NCBI GenBank assembly: GCA_049688395.1
Contig: JBAVKQ010000093.1
Span: 7,097-71,096 of the forward strand
DNA from: Prado023 sp049688395
GTDB taxonomy: Bacteria; Actinomycetota; Actinomycetes; S36-B12; CAIYMF01
DNA length: 64,000 nucleotides
Reading direction: 5' to 3'
The notes under the pieces are model-generated. The model was not told the DNA's origin. It did no database searches and was given only the letters and a program-made list of their open reading frames with translations. Below are positions 8,183 to 16,636 of this stretch, in pieces (the first letter of the stretch is position 1; each line of letters starts with the position of its first letter). Both the position numbers and the translations under genes were made by a program.

Positions 8183-9136
8183 CTACTTCAGCCCGATCTC
8201 CTGCAGGTACTGGGAGGCCACGTCCTCGGCCTTGTCACCCTCGACGTCCACCTGCGCGTTGAGTTCGGCCATCTTCGCCTGGTCCAGCGGGGCCAGGATT
8301 GCCTCAGCCAGGCGCTGGTAGGTCTCTGCGTGCTCCTGGAACGTGTCGTCGTCCCACGTGAAGGACAGGTTGTACAGGATGAACACGCCCGGATCGTCGA
8401 CGACGGACAGGTTCAGGGCCGGGATGCGCCCGTCGGTGGTGTAGACCTCACCGAAGGTGCACGCTCCATTGGCTGTCTCGGTGTAGATCAGGCCCGTGTC
8501 CAGGATCTGGATCTGCTCGCGGGGGATCGTGAAGCCGGTGGCATCCTCGAACAGCACCAGGCCGTCGGGGCGGTCGGGGAACTCGGTCTCCAGGCACACG
8601 ACCGCATCGGGATTGGCGGCCACGTAGTCGGCCATGCCCTGCAGGTCGAAACCGCCGTTGGCCTGCGCGACATCACCGTTGGCAGCGAAGCCGTAGGTGT
8701 CGTTGAACGGGGAGAGTCCCGACCACATGATGCCGTTCTCGGCCAGGTCCATCGCCGCGGTCTTGTCGAAGAGCTCCTGGGAGTCCTGGCTGGGATCCTG
8801 CTGACCCAGGTGCACCGTCCAGCCGGTCCCGTTGTAGTCCGGGTAGACGTCGATGTCGCCGGCGAGCAGCGCCGTGCGGTTGACCGAGGTGCCCCCGAGG
8901 TTGGTCTGATCGGTGACATCGGCCCCCTCGACCGCCATGGCCTGGGCCAGCATCTGCCCGAGCAGGATGTTCTCGGTGAAGTCCTTGGACCCGACCGTGA
9001 CGCTGACGCCATCCAGGGACGCCGTGCCGACATCCGAGGTTCCGGCGACCTCACTGTCCCCGCCGCAGGCGGCGAGCAGGCCCAGGGACAGCAGTGCGGC
9101 AGCCGGGCCCAGGATTCGGGAACGGGCGGAAATCAT
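8183..9136 (-). CDS. Osmoprotectant ABC transporter substrate-binding lipoprotein (ProX/OpuCC type)
   Basis: The 317-residue protein begins with a lipoprotein signal peptide ending in LLAACGG, then the quaternary-ammonium binding domain: VGSKDFTENILLGQMLAQ and LLAGDIDVYPDYNGTGW are typical. It should bind glycine betaine, choline or a related osmolyte outside the membrane. ATG 9136 is chosen because GGAG lies 6 nt upstream and the lipobox then falls at the right distance; upstream in-frame ATGs give an overlong leader. The cognate permease and ATPase genes lie at 10553-13239 on the opposite strand, beyond an oxidoreductase gene. Confidence 0.9.
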   Translation of the reverse strand: MISARSRILGPAAALLSLGLLAACGGDSEVAGTSDVGTASLDGVSVTVGSKDFTENILLGQMLAQAMAVEGADVTDQTNLGGTSVNRTALLAGDIDVYPDYNGTGWTVHLGQQDPSQDSQELFDKTAAMDLAENGIMWSGLSPFNDTYGFAANGDVAQANGGFDLQGMADYVAANPDAVVCLETEFPDRPDGLVLFEDATGFTIPREQIQILDTGLIYTETANGACTFGEVYTTDGRIPALNLSVVDDPGVFILYNLSFTWDDDTFQEHAETYQRLAEAILAPLDQAKMAELNAQVDVEGDKAEDVASQYLQEIGLK

Positions 9137-9258
9137 AGGCAACTCCATCATTGATTTGGCCAGGCGCATGGCCTGGCCGGGGCGGCCCACCATACCCCTG
9201 CCGGCCAGTAATCCACGTACGAATTCGGGGATTGTGACATTTCTACGACATTGCGCGC

Positions 9259-9264
9259 TAGTGT
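9259..9264 (+). promoter_or_regulatory. -10 element, leaderless start at 9271
   Basis: TAGTGT ends 6 nt before the ATG at 9271; no ribosome site is seen. Confidence 0.5.
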
Positions 9265-9270
9265 TTCCGG

Positions 9271-10284
9271 ATGCGTGCAGCACTGCTGACCGGGACCGGC
9301 GGACCCGAGATGATCGACCTGCGGGCCGACGTCGCGACGCCCGAACCGGGCCCTGACGAGGTCCTGATCCGGGTGCGCGCCTGCGGGGTGAACAACACCG
9401 ATCTGAACACCAGGATCGGCTGGTACGGCGCAGGTGGATGGGGCGGCGGGCTCCGGTTTCCCCGGATCCAGGGCGCCGATGTCTGCGGGCAGGTGGCCGG
9501 GGTCGGTGCGGCCGTGCAGCGCGAGCTGCTCGGGCATCGGGTGCTGGTCGACCCGTGGATCCGAGCCTGCACCGGACCCGACTGGCGCGATCACGTGTCC
9601 TATCTGGGCAGTGAGGTGGACGGCGGGTTCGCCGAGTTCTGCGTCGTGCCCGCCGTCAACGCCCATCTCGTGGCGGGCAGCTTCACCGACGCCGAGTTGG
9701 CGACCTTCCCGTGCTCCTGGTCCACGGCCCTGCACATGCTGACCCGGGTGAACCTCGCGCCCGGGCAGCGGATCGCCGTTCCGGGCGCCTCTGGAGGGGT
9801 CGGCAGCGCGTTGGTCCAGCTCGCCAAGCTGCACGGGGCGCATGTCACCGCCGTGACGACGGCCGCGAAGGTGGACCGGGTGCGGGCCCTCGGGGCCGAC
9901 GTGGTCCTGGCGCGAGGGCCTGCGGACCTGGTGGAGGCGGCGAGCGCCGACGGCGGGCCGTTCGATGTCGTGGCCGATGTGGTGGGCGGTCAGGATGCGC
10001 CGGCGTGGTGGCGGGCGCTGCGCCGCGGCGGGCGCTACGTCTGTTCCGGGGCGATCGCCGGACCCGTTGTGGAGCTCGACCTGCCCACGATGTACCTCAA
10101 CGACCTGGAGTTCTTCGGCGCCACGGCCTACCCTCCCGAGGTCTTCGCCCGGCTGATGGCCCTCATCACCAGCCGGTCGGTCCGACCCATCGTCGCAGCC
10201 ACCTACCCGTTGGAGCAGATCGGTGCGGCGCAGGCCGCGTTCGCGGCCAAGGAGCATGTCGGCAGCATCGTCATCACGCTGTGA
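9271..10284 (+). CDS. Zinc-type/MDR alcohol dehydrogenase family oxidoreductase
   Basis: The 337-residue protein is a medium-chain dehydrogenase/reductase: an N-terminal GroES-like domain (EVLIRVRACGVNNTDLNTR, IQGADVCGQVAGVG) and a Rossmann domain with VPGASGGVGSALVQLAKLHG near residue 170. The cysteine cluster for structural zinc seen in classical alcohol dehydrogenases is not evident, so it is likelier a quinone-oxidoreductase-like NAD(P)H enzyme. It lies between the two parts of the osmoprotectant transporter and is divergent from the binding-protein gene. Substrate unknown. Confidence 0.85.
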   Translation: MRAALLTGTGGPEMIDLRADVATPEPGPDEVLIRVRACGVNNTDLNTRIGWYGAGGWGGGLRFPRIQGADVCGQVAGVGAAVQRELLGHRVLVDPWIRACTGPDWRDHVSYLGSEVDGGFAEFCVVPAVNAHLVAGSFTDAELATFPCSWSTALHMLTRVNLAPGQRIAVPGASGGVGSALVQLAKLHGAHVTAVTTAAKVDRVRALGADVVLARGPADLVEAASADGGPFDVVADVVGGQDAPAWWRALRRGGRYVCSGAIAGPVVELDLPTMYLNDLEFFGATAYPPEVFARLMALITSRSVRPIVAATYPLEQIGAAQAAFAAKEHVGSIVITL

Positions 10285-10379
10285 TCCAGGGTCCGGAATC
10301 GGCGTGGCGCAGGGTCCCGATCACACCGGTGCAGGCCCGATCCAGTCCCGGATCGCGCCCGCGATCAAGCCGGGATATC

Positions 10380-10401
10380 GGTCCGAGAATGGTCCGAGAA
10401 T
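10380..10401 (+). repeat. Two tandem 11-bp repeats upstream of permease gene
   Basis: GGTCCGAGAAT occurs twice head to tail, followed after 3 nt by a degenerate third copy (GTTCCGAAAC). The 11-bp period places copies on one helix face, so this may be a binding site controlling the osmoprotectant permease operon. The rest of the 10285-10552 gap shows no gene. Confidence 0.4.
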
Positions 10402-10552
10402 CAGTTCCGAAACCCGCTCCGACACGCCGACGGATATGCGTTCTCGGCGTGATGTGCATACTCTGGGCGCAGTTGTCGACGTCCGTTTCGCCACGTTCCA
10501 GCCTGTGCGGTGAGTGTCTCGGGCACCACAGGACAGGAAGAGGTGGCTGCCG

Positions 10553-11215
10553 GTGGACGGCTTGACGAGCTTCTGGGAATTCGTCGTGAAGAACTGGGAC
10601 GACATCCTCGAAGCCTTCCTGCAACACGCTCGGCTGGCACTGATCGTGGTCGTGTCCGCCACTGTGTTCTCCCTGCTCCTGGGCATCGCGGTGCAGCGCA
10701 ACTCGACCGCGCGAGCGGCCAGCCTGAGCATCGCCGGGATCTTCCTGACGATCCCCTCGCTGGCCCTGTTCGCGATCTTCATCCCGCTGCTGGGCATCGG
10801 CAACCCCCCGGCCATGCTGGCGCTGTTCCTCTACGCGATCCTGCCGATCCTGCGCAACACGGTCACCGGTCTGGACGAGGTCGATCCCGCGGTGGTGGAG
10901 TCGGCCAAGGGGATGGGGATGGGCGCCACCCAGCAGCTGCTGCGGGTCAAGCTCCCCCTGGCCTGGCCGGTCATCCTCGCCGGCGTCCGGGTATCCAGCC
11001 TGCTCGTGGTCGGCATCGCAGCCATCGCGGTACTGGTCGGCGGGGACGGGCTGGGCAGCTTCATCCAGGGCGGCCTGACCCGCCTGGGCCTGCCCGGCAG
11101 TGTCGAGTCCGTGTGGGTCGGCACCGTCTTCACAGTCGTGCTCGGGTTGACGCTCGACCTGATGTTCGCCCTCATCCAGCGCCTGACGACCTCATCGGGC
11201 CTGCGGAACCAGTAG
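10553..11215 (+). CDS. Osmoprotectant ABC transporter permease
   Basis: This 220-residue inner-membrane permease of the ProW/OpuCB type has about five or six membrane segments and the coupling-loop region SAKGMGMGATQQLLRVKLPL that contacts the ATPase. GTG 10553 is preferred because AGGAAGAGG lies 9 nt upstream; an in-frame GTG at 10514 has no ribosome site. It is followed after 9 nt by the ATPase gene and then a second permease, together a quaternary amine import system fed by the lipoprotein encoded at 8183-9136. Confidence 0.88.
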   Translation: MDGLTSFWEFVVKNWDDILEAFLQHARLALIVVVSATVFSLLLGIAVQRNSTARAASLSIAGIFLTIPSLALFAIFIPLLGIGNPPAMLALFLYAILPILRNTVTGLDEVDPAVVESAKGMGMGATQQLLRVKLPLAWPVILAGVRVSSLLVVGIAAIAVLVGGDGLGSFIQGGLTRLGLPGSVESVWVGTVFTVVLGLTLDLMFALIQRLTTSSGLRNQ

Positions 11216-11224
11216 GAGAAGTCA

Positions 11225-12397
11225 ATGACCAGCCAACCCATGATCAGGCTCGACCGCGTGACCAAGGTCTATCCGGGCACGCAGGCCCCCGCCGTCGAGG
11301 AGCTCACCCTGGACATCCGCAAGGGCGAGATCCTGGTGCTCGTCGGCCCCTCGGGGTGTGGCAAGAGCACCACCCTACGGCTGATCAACCGCATGATCGA
11401 GCCCTCCGGTGGGCACATCTACTTCGAGGGCGAGGACGTCACGAACGTCGACGCCGACCGGCTGCGCCGCCGGATCGGCTATGTCATCCAGCAGATCGGG
11501 CTGTTCCCGCACCAGACCATCGCGCAGAACATCGCCACCGTGCCCAGGATGCTCGGCTGGGACAAGACGAAGATCAACGAACGGGTCGATGAGCTGCTCG
11601 ACACGGTGGGCCTCGAGCCCAGCGAGTACCGGGGGCGCTACCCCAAGGAGCTCTCCGGCGGCCAGGCCCAGCGCGTCGGCGTGGCCCGGGCGCTCGGGGC
11701 CGACCCGGCCGTCATGCTCATGGACGAGCCCTTCGGGGCCATCGACCCGATCACCCGCGACCGGTTGCAGAACGAGTTCCTGCGCCTGCAGGGCGAGATC
11801 GGCAAGACGATCGTGTTCGTCACCCACGACATCGACGAGGCGATCAAGATGGGTGACCGGATCGCGATCCTGGGCGAGCGCAGCACGGTCCGGCAGATCG
11901 ACACTCCCGAGCGGATCCTGGCCCTGCCCGCCGACGAGTTCGTCGACGACTTCATCGGAGCCGGCTCCACCCTCAAGGGCCTGCACTTCGAGCGGGTCAG
12001 CGGTCTGGACCTCACGCCCTACCCCACGATGACCGTTGCTGATTCGGTCGAGGTCGGCCGCAGGGCCCTGGCGGATTCGGGGCGCGAGTGGCTGCTCATG
12101 CTCGACGTGGCGGGGCGCCCGAGTCGGTGGTTGCGCGCGTCCGACCTGAGTCGGGGCCAGGTGGGTCGCGACATCGAGCCACCGCTGGGCCAGCAGGTAC
12201 GCAGTTTCGTCGAGCAGAACGCGACCCTGCACGACACCCTGGAGGAGATGCTCAAGTCGTCCACCGGGATGGCGTGCGTGATCGATCCGCGTGGCCGCTT
12301 CCAGGGCATCGTCGAGATCGGCCAGCTCACCGCCGTCATCCGGACACTGCGTGCTGAGGCCCAGGCACACTACGACGAGATGGCGGCGTCGTCGTGA
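11225..12397 (+). CDS. opuCA: Osmoprotectant ABC transporter ATP-binding protein with CBS domains
   Basis: The 390-residue ATPase has Walker A GPSGCGKSTT, signature LSGGQAQRVGVARAL, Walker B VMLMDEPFGAIDP and the switch histidine in VFVTHDIDEA. After residue ~250 there is a C-terminal extension with CBS-type sequence (TMTVADSVEVGRRAL; GRFQGIVEIGQLTAVI), the feature by which OpuA/OpuC ATPases sense ionic strength or nucleotides. An AGGAG site overlaps the upstream stop. Its own stop overlaps the GTG of the second permease by 4 nt (GTGA), showing translational coupling. Confidence 0.93.
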   Translation: MTSQPMIRLDRVTKVYPGTQAPAVEELTLDIRKGEILVLVGPSGCGKSTTLRLINRMIEPSGGHIYFEGEDVTNVDADRLRRRIGYVIQQIGLFPHQTIAQNIATVPRMLGWDKTKINERVDELLDTVGLEPSEYRGRYPKELSGGQAQRVGVARALGADPAVMLMDEPFGAIDPITRDRLQNEFLRLQGEIGKTIVFVTHDIDEAIKMGDRIAILGERSTVRQIDTPERILALPADEFVDDFIGAGSTLKGLHFERVSGLDLTPYPTMTVADSVEVGRRALADSGREWLLMLDVAGRPSRWLRASDLSRGQVGRDIEPPLGQQVRSFVEQNATLHDTLEEMLKSSTGMACVIDPRGRFQGIVEIGQLTAVIRTLRAEAQAHYDEMAASS

Positions 12398-13239
12398 GCA
12401 CGGTCGAGTCGCCCGGGCACAGCCAGAGCGCGCAGGCTGCGCCGCAGAGCACCGCCGACGACGCGAACACCGACTTCGGGTCCACCCGCACCGCCAAGGG
12501 CCGAGGCGTCCCCTGGGGGCTGATCATCGCCCCGATGGGCATCCTCATCCTGACGCTGCTGCTGGTGCGCTACTACGCGAGCCTGGACCTGGGTTCCGGC
12601 GCCAGCTTCCAGCAGTCCAGCGCGCTGGACTGGAGCACCAAGCTCTGGCCGCAGACGGTCGAGATGATCACGATCGCCTTCTGGTCCACCGCGCTGGTCA
12701 TGGCCATCAGCATCCCGTTGGGCATCGCCCTGACCCGCCCGTCGCTGCGCCGGTTCGCCCCCGGGGTGCTGGGTGTGGCCAACACCGGGCAGGCGCTGCC
12801 CGCCTACGGTCTGCTGATCATCTTCCTGATCATCTTCGGCCAGGGCACCGACACCGCGATCTACGCCCTTGTGCTCTTCGCGTTGCTCCCGGTGCTGCGC
12901 AACACGATCGTGGGCATCGACGGGGTCGACCAGGCCATCATCGAGGCCGGCCGGGGGATGGGGATGACCAAGCGGCAGGCGCTGTTGCGCATCGAGCTCC
13001 CGCTGGCTGTGCCCATCATCATCGCCGGGGTGCGCACCGCGGTGATCATCAACATCGGCATGGCCACACTGGCGTTCCTGATCGGGGGCGGCGGATTGGG
13101 GATCACCATCAACTCCGGCCTGAAGCTCCAGCAGGACCCGGTGCTGATCGTCGGCGCGGGGATGGTGGCCATCGTGGCGCTGACCTTCGACTGGCTCGGT
13201 GCAGTGGCCGAGCGGTACCTCAAGCCCCGTGGCCTCTGA
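12394..13239 (+). CDS. Osmoprotectant ABC transporter permease, second subunit
   Basis: A 281-residue permease paralog of the gene at 10553, with an extra N-terminal cytoplasmic stretch of about 45 residues rich in Ser/Ala/Gln before the first membrane segment. The conserved coupling loop EAGRGMGMTKRQALLRIELPL, split from the earlier copy by sequence divergence, is visible near residue 190. It starts with GTG inside the ATPase stop codon region (4-nt overlap). Two different permease subunits with one ATPase is the OpuC/ProWZ arrangement. The following sequence holds short tandem repeats and a hairpin. Confidence 0.9.
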   Translation: MSTVESPGHSQSAQAAPQSTADDANTDFGSTRTAKGRGVPWGLIIAPMGILILTLLLVRYYASLDLGSGASFQQSSALDWSTKLWPQTVEMITIAFWSTALVMAISIPLGIALTRPSLRRFAPGVLGVANTGQALPAYGLLIIFLIIFGQGTDTAIYALVLFALLPVLRNTIVGIDGVDQAIIEAGRGMGMTKRQALLRIELPLAVPIIIAGVRTAVIINIGMATLAFLIGGGGLGITINSGLKLQQDPVLIVGAGMVAIVALTFDWLGAVAERYLKPRGL

Positions 13240-13261
13240 GGGTGGCCGGCCCCCGAACCGG

Positions 13262-13315
13262 GAGCTGGCGCAGAACCCAGAGCCGGCGCAGAACCCGGAG
13301 CCGGCGCAGAACGAC
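13262..13315 (+). repeat. Three tandem 18-bp repeats
   Basis: Three near-identical 18-bp units (13262, 13280, 13298), each with a GGCGCAGAAC core, lie between the permease stop and the terminator hairpin. No gene is needed to explain them; they may be a slippage expansion. Three units with no spacers rule out a CRISPR. Confidence 0.6.
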
Positions 13316-13347
13316 CCCTGCCTGCATCGGCGCAGTTCAGGGGTCGT
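13311..13347. terminator. Hairpin after permease operon and tRNA
   Basis: Arms 13311-13320 (ACGACCCCTG) and 13338-13347 (CAGGGGTCGT) form a perfect 10-bp stem with a 17-nt loop. It stands between the convergent permease gene and the tRNA-Leu gene and probably terminates both. Confidence 0.6.
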
Positions 13348-13351
13348 CGTG

Positions 13352-13440
13352 TGGTGTCCGAGGGGGGACTTGAACCCCCATGCCCGGTAAAGGGCACTAG
13401 CACCTCAAGCTAGCGCGTCTGCCTATTCCGCCACCCGGAC
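13352..13440 (-). tRNA. tRNA-Leu (anticodon GAG)
   Basis: Read on the minus strand, the 7-nt acceptor strands GTCCGGG and CTCGGAC pair, the anticodon stem CTAGC/GCTAG encloses the loop TTGAGGT giving anticodon GAG, a long class II variable arm follows (as expected for Leu), and the T-arm carries GTTCAAGTC. The CCA end is encoded (13352-13354); the mature body without CCA is 13355-13440. Codons read are CUC/CUU. Confidence 0.95.
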
Positions 13441-13553
13441 GAGGTGTCCCCGTCACGCTGGAGCAGCGCTCAGGAGGCCCGCACAGAGTAGCAACCCGGC
13501 GACCGTTCCGACCAATCGCTCGAGCGCGCCAGGCCTGCTGGCGCCTGCGGCGA

Positions 13554-14090
13554 TCAGGGCAGCCGGCCGCCGAAGGCCATCGCCAGGCGGATCAACCGGT
13601 CCTGCCCTCCGGAGAACTCCGCCAGGACCGCCTCGGACGTGGCCTCATCGGGGGTCAGCCAGGCCAGGTCGATCGCCGACTGGCTGGGCGCGCAGTCCCC
13701 GTCGACCGGCACCACGTAGGCCAGGGCGACCGCGTGCTGGCGCGGGTCGTGGAACCCCGACACCGTCGGGTCCGGGAAGTACTCGACGACCGTGAACGGC
13801 GACAGCGAGATCGGTAGCCGGGGCAGCGCGACCGTGCCGAGGTCCTTCTCCAGGTGGCGGATCAGCGCGTCGCGGATCCGCTCCCTGTAGAGCACGCGGC
13901 CGGCCACCACGGCCCGCGACAACGTCCCGTCCGGGCGGGCCCGCAGCAGAAGCCCGACCGCGGTGATCCGCCCCGCGGCGTCCACCCGCACCGGCACCGC
14001 CTCGACGTAGAGGATCGGCAGGGTCTCGCGCGCCGCGGACAGGTCGTCGTGGGTCAGCCAGCCGGTCGCGGTCTCCAGGGTCTCGCTCAT
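13554..14090 (-). CDS. NUDIX-fold protein of the DUF4916 type
   Basis: The 178-residue protein matches the actinobacterial DUF4916 family, which has a NUDIX-like fold: GWLTHDDLSAARETLPILYVEAVPVRV at the start, LLLRARPDGT, then YRERIRDALIRHLEKDLG in the helix position where Nudix enzymes carry their metal-binding box; the classical GX5EX7REUXEEXGU is not complete, so hydrolase activity is uncertain. Start ATG 14090 agrees with the family N-terminus (MSETLETATGWL); the frame remains open upstream only as antisense of the divergent peptidase gene. Confidence 0.78.
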   Translation of the reverse strand: MSETLETATGWLTHDDLSAARETLPILYVEAVPVRVDAAGRITAVGLLLRARPDGTLSRAVVAGRVLYRERIRDALIRHLEKDLGTVALPRLPISLSPFTVVEYFPDPTVSGFHDPRQHAVALAYVVPVDGDCAPSQSAIDLAWLTPDEATSEAVLAEFSGGQDRLIRLAMAFGGRLP

Positions 14091-14136
14091 GGGGTGATTC
14101 TGCCCCGGCCGGACGCCGCGCGCGGCCCGGACGCGG

Positions 14137-14142
14137 CAGGAT
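14137..14142 (+). promoter_or_regulatory. -10 element, leaderless start of M20 peptidase gene
   Basis: CAGGAT ends 6 nt before the GTG at 14149. The same CAGGAT-6/7 nt-start pattern recurs at 22996 and 23781. Confidence 0.4.
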
Positions 14143-14148
14143 GGGTCC

Positions 14149-15564
14149 GTGACCGATCGCACGGAACACCCCGCGCCCGAGGACCCCGCCGCGCCCGGGT
14201 CGACATCGACCGCAGATCCCGCCCTCGAGGCACTTCCCGGCGCCGAGGCCGACGCCGTGGAACTCCTGCGCGACCTGATCCGCATCGACACCACCAACGC
14301 CGGCCCGAGCCCCGACACGGTCGGCGAGATCGAGGCCGCCGAGTACGCCGAGGCCGCCCTGCGCGAGGCCGGCTACGACCCGCAGCCCTTCCACACCACC
14401 TCCGCGCGCCGCGCCGGGCTCGTGATGCGCATCCCGGGCACCGAACCGGACGCCGCCCGGCGCGCGCTGCTGCTGCACGGTCACCTCGACGTGGTCCCCG
14501 CCGCGGCCGCGGACTGGACGCACCCACCTTTCGCAGCCGAGATCGCCACCGACCCCGACTCCGGCCTGGACATGGTCTGGGGCCGCGGGGCGGTCGACAT
14601 GAAGGACATGGTCGCGATGATCCTGGCGGTGGCCCGGCACTGGGGCCGCACCGGCACCCGACCCCGGCGCGACGTCGTCCTCCTGCTGCTGCCCGACGAG
14701 GAGGCCGGCGGGCTGCACGGCTCGCACTGGCTCGTCGAGCACCGCCCGGAGATCTTCACCGGCGTCACCGAGGCGGTCGGCGAGGTCGGCGGCTTCTCGA
14801 TGACCATCCGCGACGACCTGCGCCTCTACCTGGTGCAGACCGCCGAGAAGGGCATCGGCTGGTTGCGCCTGACCGCCGCCGGCCGCGCCGGCCACGGCTC
14901 GATGCTCAACGACGACAACGCGGTGACCAACCTGTGCGCGGCCGTGACCAGGCTGGGCGAGCACCGCTTCCCGGTGCGGGTCACGCCCACGACCCGGGCC
15001 TTCGTCGCCGAGCTGTCCGACGCGCTGGGCGTGGACCTGGACCCCTACGACCTCGAGGGACTGCGACGAGTCCTCGGACCTCTCGCGAGGATCGTCGGGG
15101 CCACCCTGAGCAACACGGTCAATCCGACCATGCTCGAGGCCGGGGCCAAGGTGAACGTGATCCCCGGCCAGGCCGTGGCCCACGTCGACGCCCGGTTCCT
15201 GCCCGGACTCGAGGACGAGATGCTCACCACCATCGACGACCTGCTCGGCGACCGGGTGACCCGCGAGTTCCTCGTGCGCGACATCGCCCTGGAGACCAGC
15301 TTCGACGGCCCGTCCATCGACGCGATGGGCGCAGCGCTGCGGGCCGAGGACCCCGGAGCCCGGCCCGTGCCCTACACGCTGTCCGGTGGGACCGATGCCA
15401 AGGCATTCTCGCTGCTGGGCATCCGTTGCTATGGGTTCGCCCCCCTGCGGCTGCCCCCGACCCTGGACTTCGGCGCACTGTTCCACGGAGTCGACGAGCG
15501 GGTCCCGGTCGACGGGCTGCAGTTCGGCGTGCGGGTGCTGGACCGCTTCCTGCGCGCCTGCTGA
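14149..15564 (+). CDS. M20-family metallopeptidase (dipeptidase/deacylase)
   Basis: The 471-residue protein shows the M20 pattern: LLLHGHLDVVP (first metal His/Asp), WGRGAVDMKD (bridging Asp), LLLLPDEEAGG (catalytic Glu pair) and a dimerisation lid with AAGRAGHGSM. The C-terminal SGGTDAKAF carries the last metal ligand region (YGFAPL). It should hydrolyse an amide bond in a peptide or acyl-amino acid in the cytoplasm. An M20 gene lies in the same neighbourhood as uppP in mycobacteria (Rv2141c/Rv2136c), so the location appears conserved. Confidence 0.88.
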   Translation: MTDRTEHPAPEDPAAPGSTSTADPALEALPGAEADAVELLRDLIRIDTTNAGPSPDTVGEIEAAEYAEAALREAGYDPQPFHTTSARRAGLVMRIPGTEPDAARRALLLHGHLDVVPAAAADWTHPPFAAEIATDPDSGLDMVWGRGAVDMKDMVAMILAVARHWGRTGTRPRRDVVLLLLPDEEAGGLHGSHWLVEHRPEIFTGVTEAVGEVGGFSMTIRDDLRLYLVQTAEKGIGWLRLTAAGRAGHGSMLNDDNAVTNLCAAVTRLGEHRFPVRVTPTTRAFVAELSDALGVDLDPYDLEGLRRVLGPLARIVGATLSNTVNPTMLEAGAKVNVIPGQAVAHVDARFLPGLEDEMLTTIDDLLGDRVTREFLVRDIALETSFDGPSIDAMGAALRAEDPGARPVPYTLSGGTDAKAFSLLGIRCYGFAPLRLPPTLDFGALFHGVDERVPVDGLQFGVRVLDRFLRAC

Positions 15565-15575
15565 GCCGCGCGAGC

Positions 15576-16520
15576 TCAGATCCCCGCGGACACCTCGTCG
15601 AGAGCCGCCCGGATCTCGACGGGCAGCACCAGGTCGTCCGAGCGCAGCGCCCCGCGCAACTGCGCCGCGGTGCGCGACCCGAGCAGGACCGAGGCCACCC
15701 CTGACCGGTCGCGCACCCACGTGACCGCCACCTCGACGGGTGCCACGCCGAGCCCCTCGGCTGCGGTGCACACCGCGTCCACGATCCGCCGGTGCGCCAG
15801 GTCGAGGTACTCGCGCACGAAGCCGCCCAGGTGCGGGGATGCGCCGCGGGAGTCCGCCGGCGTGCCGTGCCGGTACTTGCCGGTCAGCACGCCGCGCCCG
15901 ATCGGCGACCAGGCCAGGACCCCGGAGCCCACCGCGGCCGCGGCCGCCAACGCGTCGAGCTCCCCGTCGCGGGCCAGCAGCGAGTACTCCACCTCGTTGG
16001 CCACCAGCGCCAGGCCGTGCCGGTGCTGCGCGGTCGTGGCCGCCAGCGCCAACTGCCACGGCGCGAAGTTCGAGACCCCCACGTACCTGGCCCGCCCGGA
16101 CTCCTGGGCGGCAGCCAGCGCGGAGAGCGTCTCCTCGATCGGGGTGACCCCGTCCCAGCCGTGCACCAGCCACAGGTCCACGTAGTCGGTGCCCAGCCGG
16201 GCCAGCGATCCGTCGAGCGCCCGTAGCAGGTGCCGGCGCGAGGTGTCGAAGCGCCGGTCCGGGGTCCGCCGGCCGCCGGCCTTCGTGGCGATCACGACCT
16301 CCTCGCGCACGCCGGCCTCGGACACCAGCGTCCCGAGCAGCTCCTCGGCCGCACCGGAGGCATACACGTCGGCGGTGTCGAACAGCGTTCCACCGGCTCC
16401 CAGGAACAGCTCGAACTGGTCGCGCGCCTCGTACTCGTCGGTGTCCCGGCCCCAGGTCATCGTCCCCAGACCGACGCGGCTGACGTGCAGACCGCTGCGT
16501 CCCACTGCCCTGCTCTCCAT
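15576..16520 (-). CDS. Aldo/keto reductase
   Basis: The 314-residue TIM-barrel oxidoreductase has the catalytic tetrad in order: LFDTADVYASG (Asp, Tyr), IATKAGG (Lys) and LWLVHGWD (His), then GVSNFAPWQL and an NADPH-binding C-terminus (GVASVLLGSRTAAQL). Family members reduce aldehydes or ketones with NADPH. It is convergent with the M20 gene (11 nt apart) and divergent from uppP. The ATG at 16520 has TAGCGT 8 nt upstream. Substrate unknown. Confidence 0.9.
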   Translation of the reverse strand: MESRAVGRSGLHVSRVGLGTMTWGRDTDEYEARDQFELFLGAGGTLFDTADVYASGAAEELLGTLVSEAGVREEVVIATKAGGRRTPDRRFDTSRRHLLRALDGSLARLGTDYVDLWLVHGWDGVTPIEETLSALAAAQESGRARYVGVSNFAPWQLALAATTAQHRHGLALVANEVEYSLLARDGELDALAAAAAVGSGVLAWSPIGRGVLTGKYRHGTPADSRGASPHLGGFVREYLDLAHRRIVDAVCTAAEGLGVAPVEVAVTWVRDRSGVASVLLGSRTAAQLRGALRSDDLVLPVEIRAALDEVSAGI

Positions 16521-16528
16521 GGCGCGTC

Positions 16529-16534
16529 ACGCTA
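16529..16534 (-). promoter_or_regulatory. -10 element, near-leaderless start of aldo/keto reductase
   Basis: TAGCGT on the minus strand ends 8 nt before the ATG at 16520. Confidence 0.45.
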
Positions 16535-16636
16535 TCGGCTGCGCGGGCCCGCGACCGACAGCCACTAGGCTCGGCGCGGCGCCGGCTTCGGCGATCCGCC
16601 CGCGTGGCGAGGGCTTGGGTGCAGGAGGTAAGTGCG

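Noticed and set aside
10280..10325. TGTGATC/GATCACA hairpin as terminator
   Set aside because: Only a 7-bp stem with a 32-nt loop; too weak to call.
13262..13315. CRISPR array
   Set aside because: Three short repeats with no spacers and no cas genes; simple tandem repeats.
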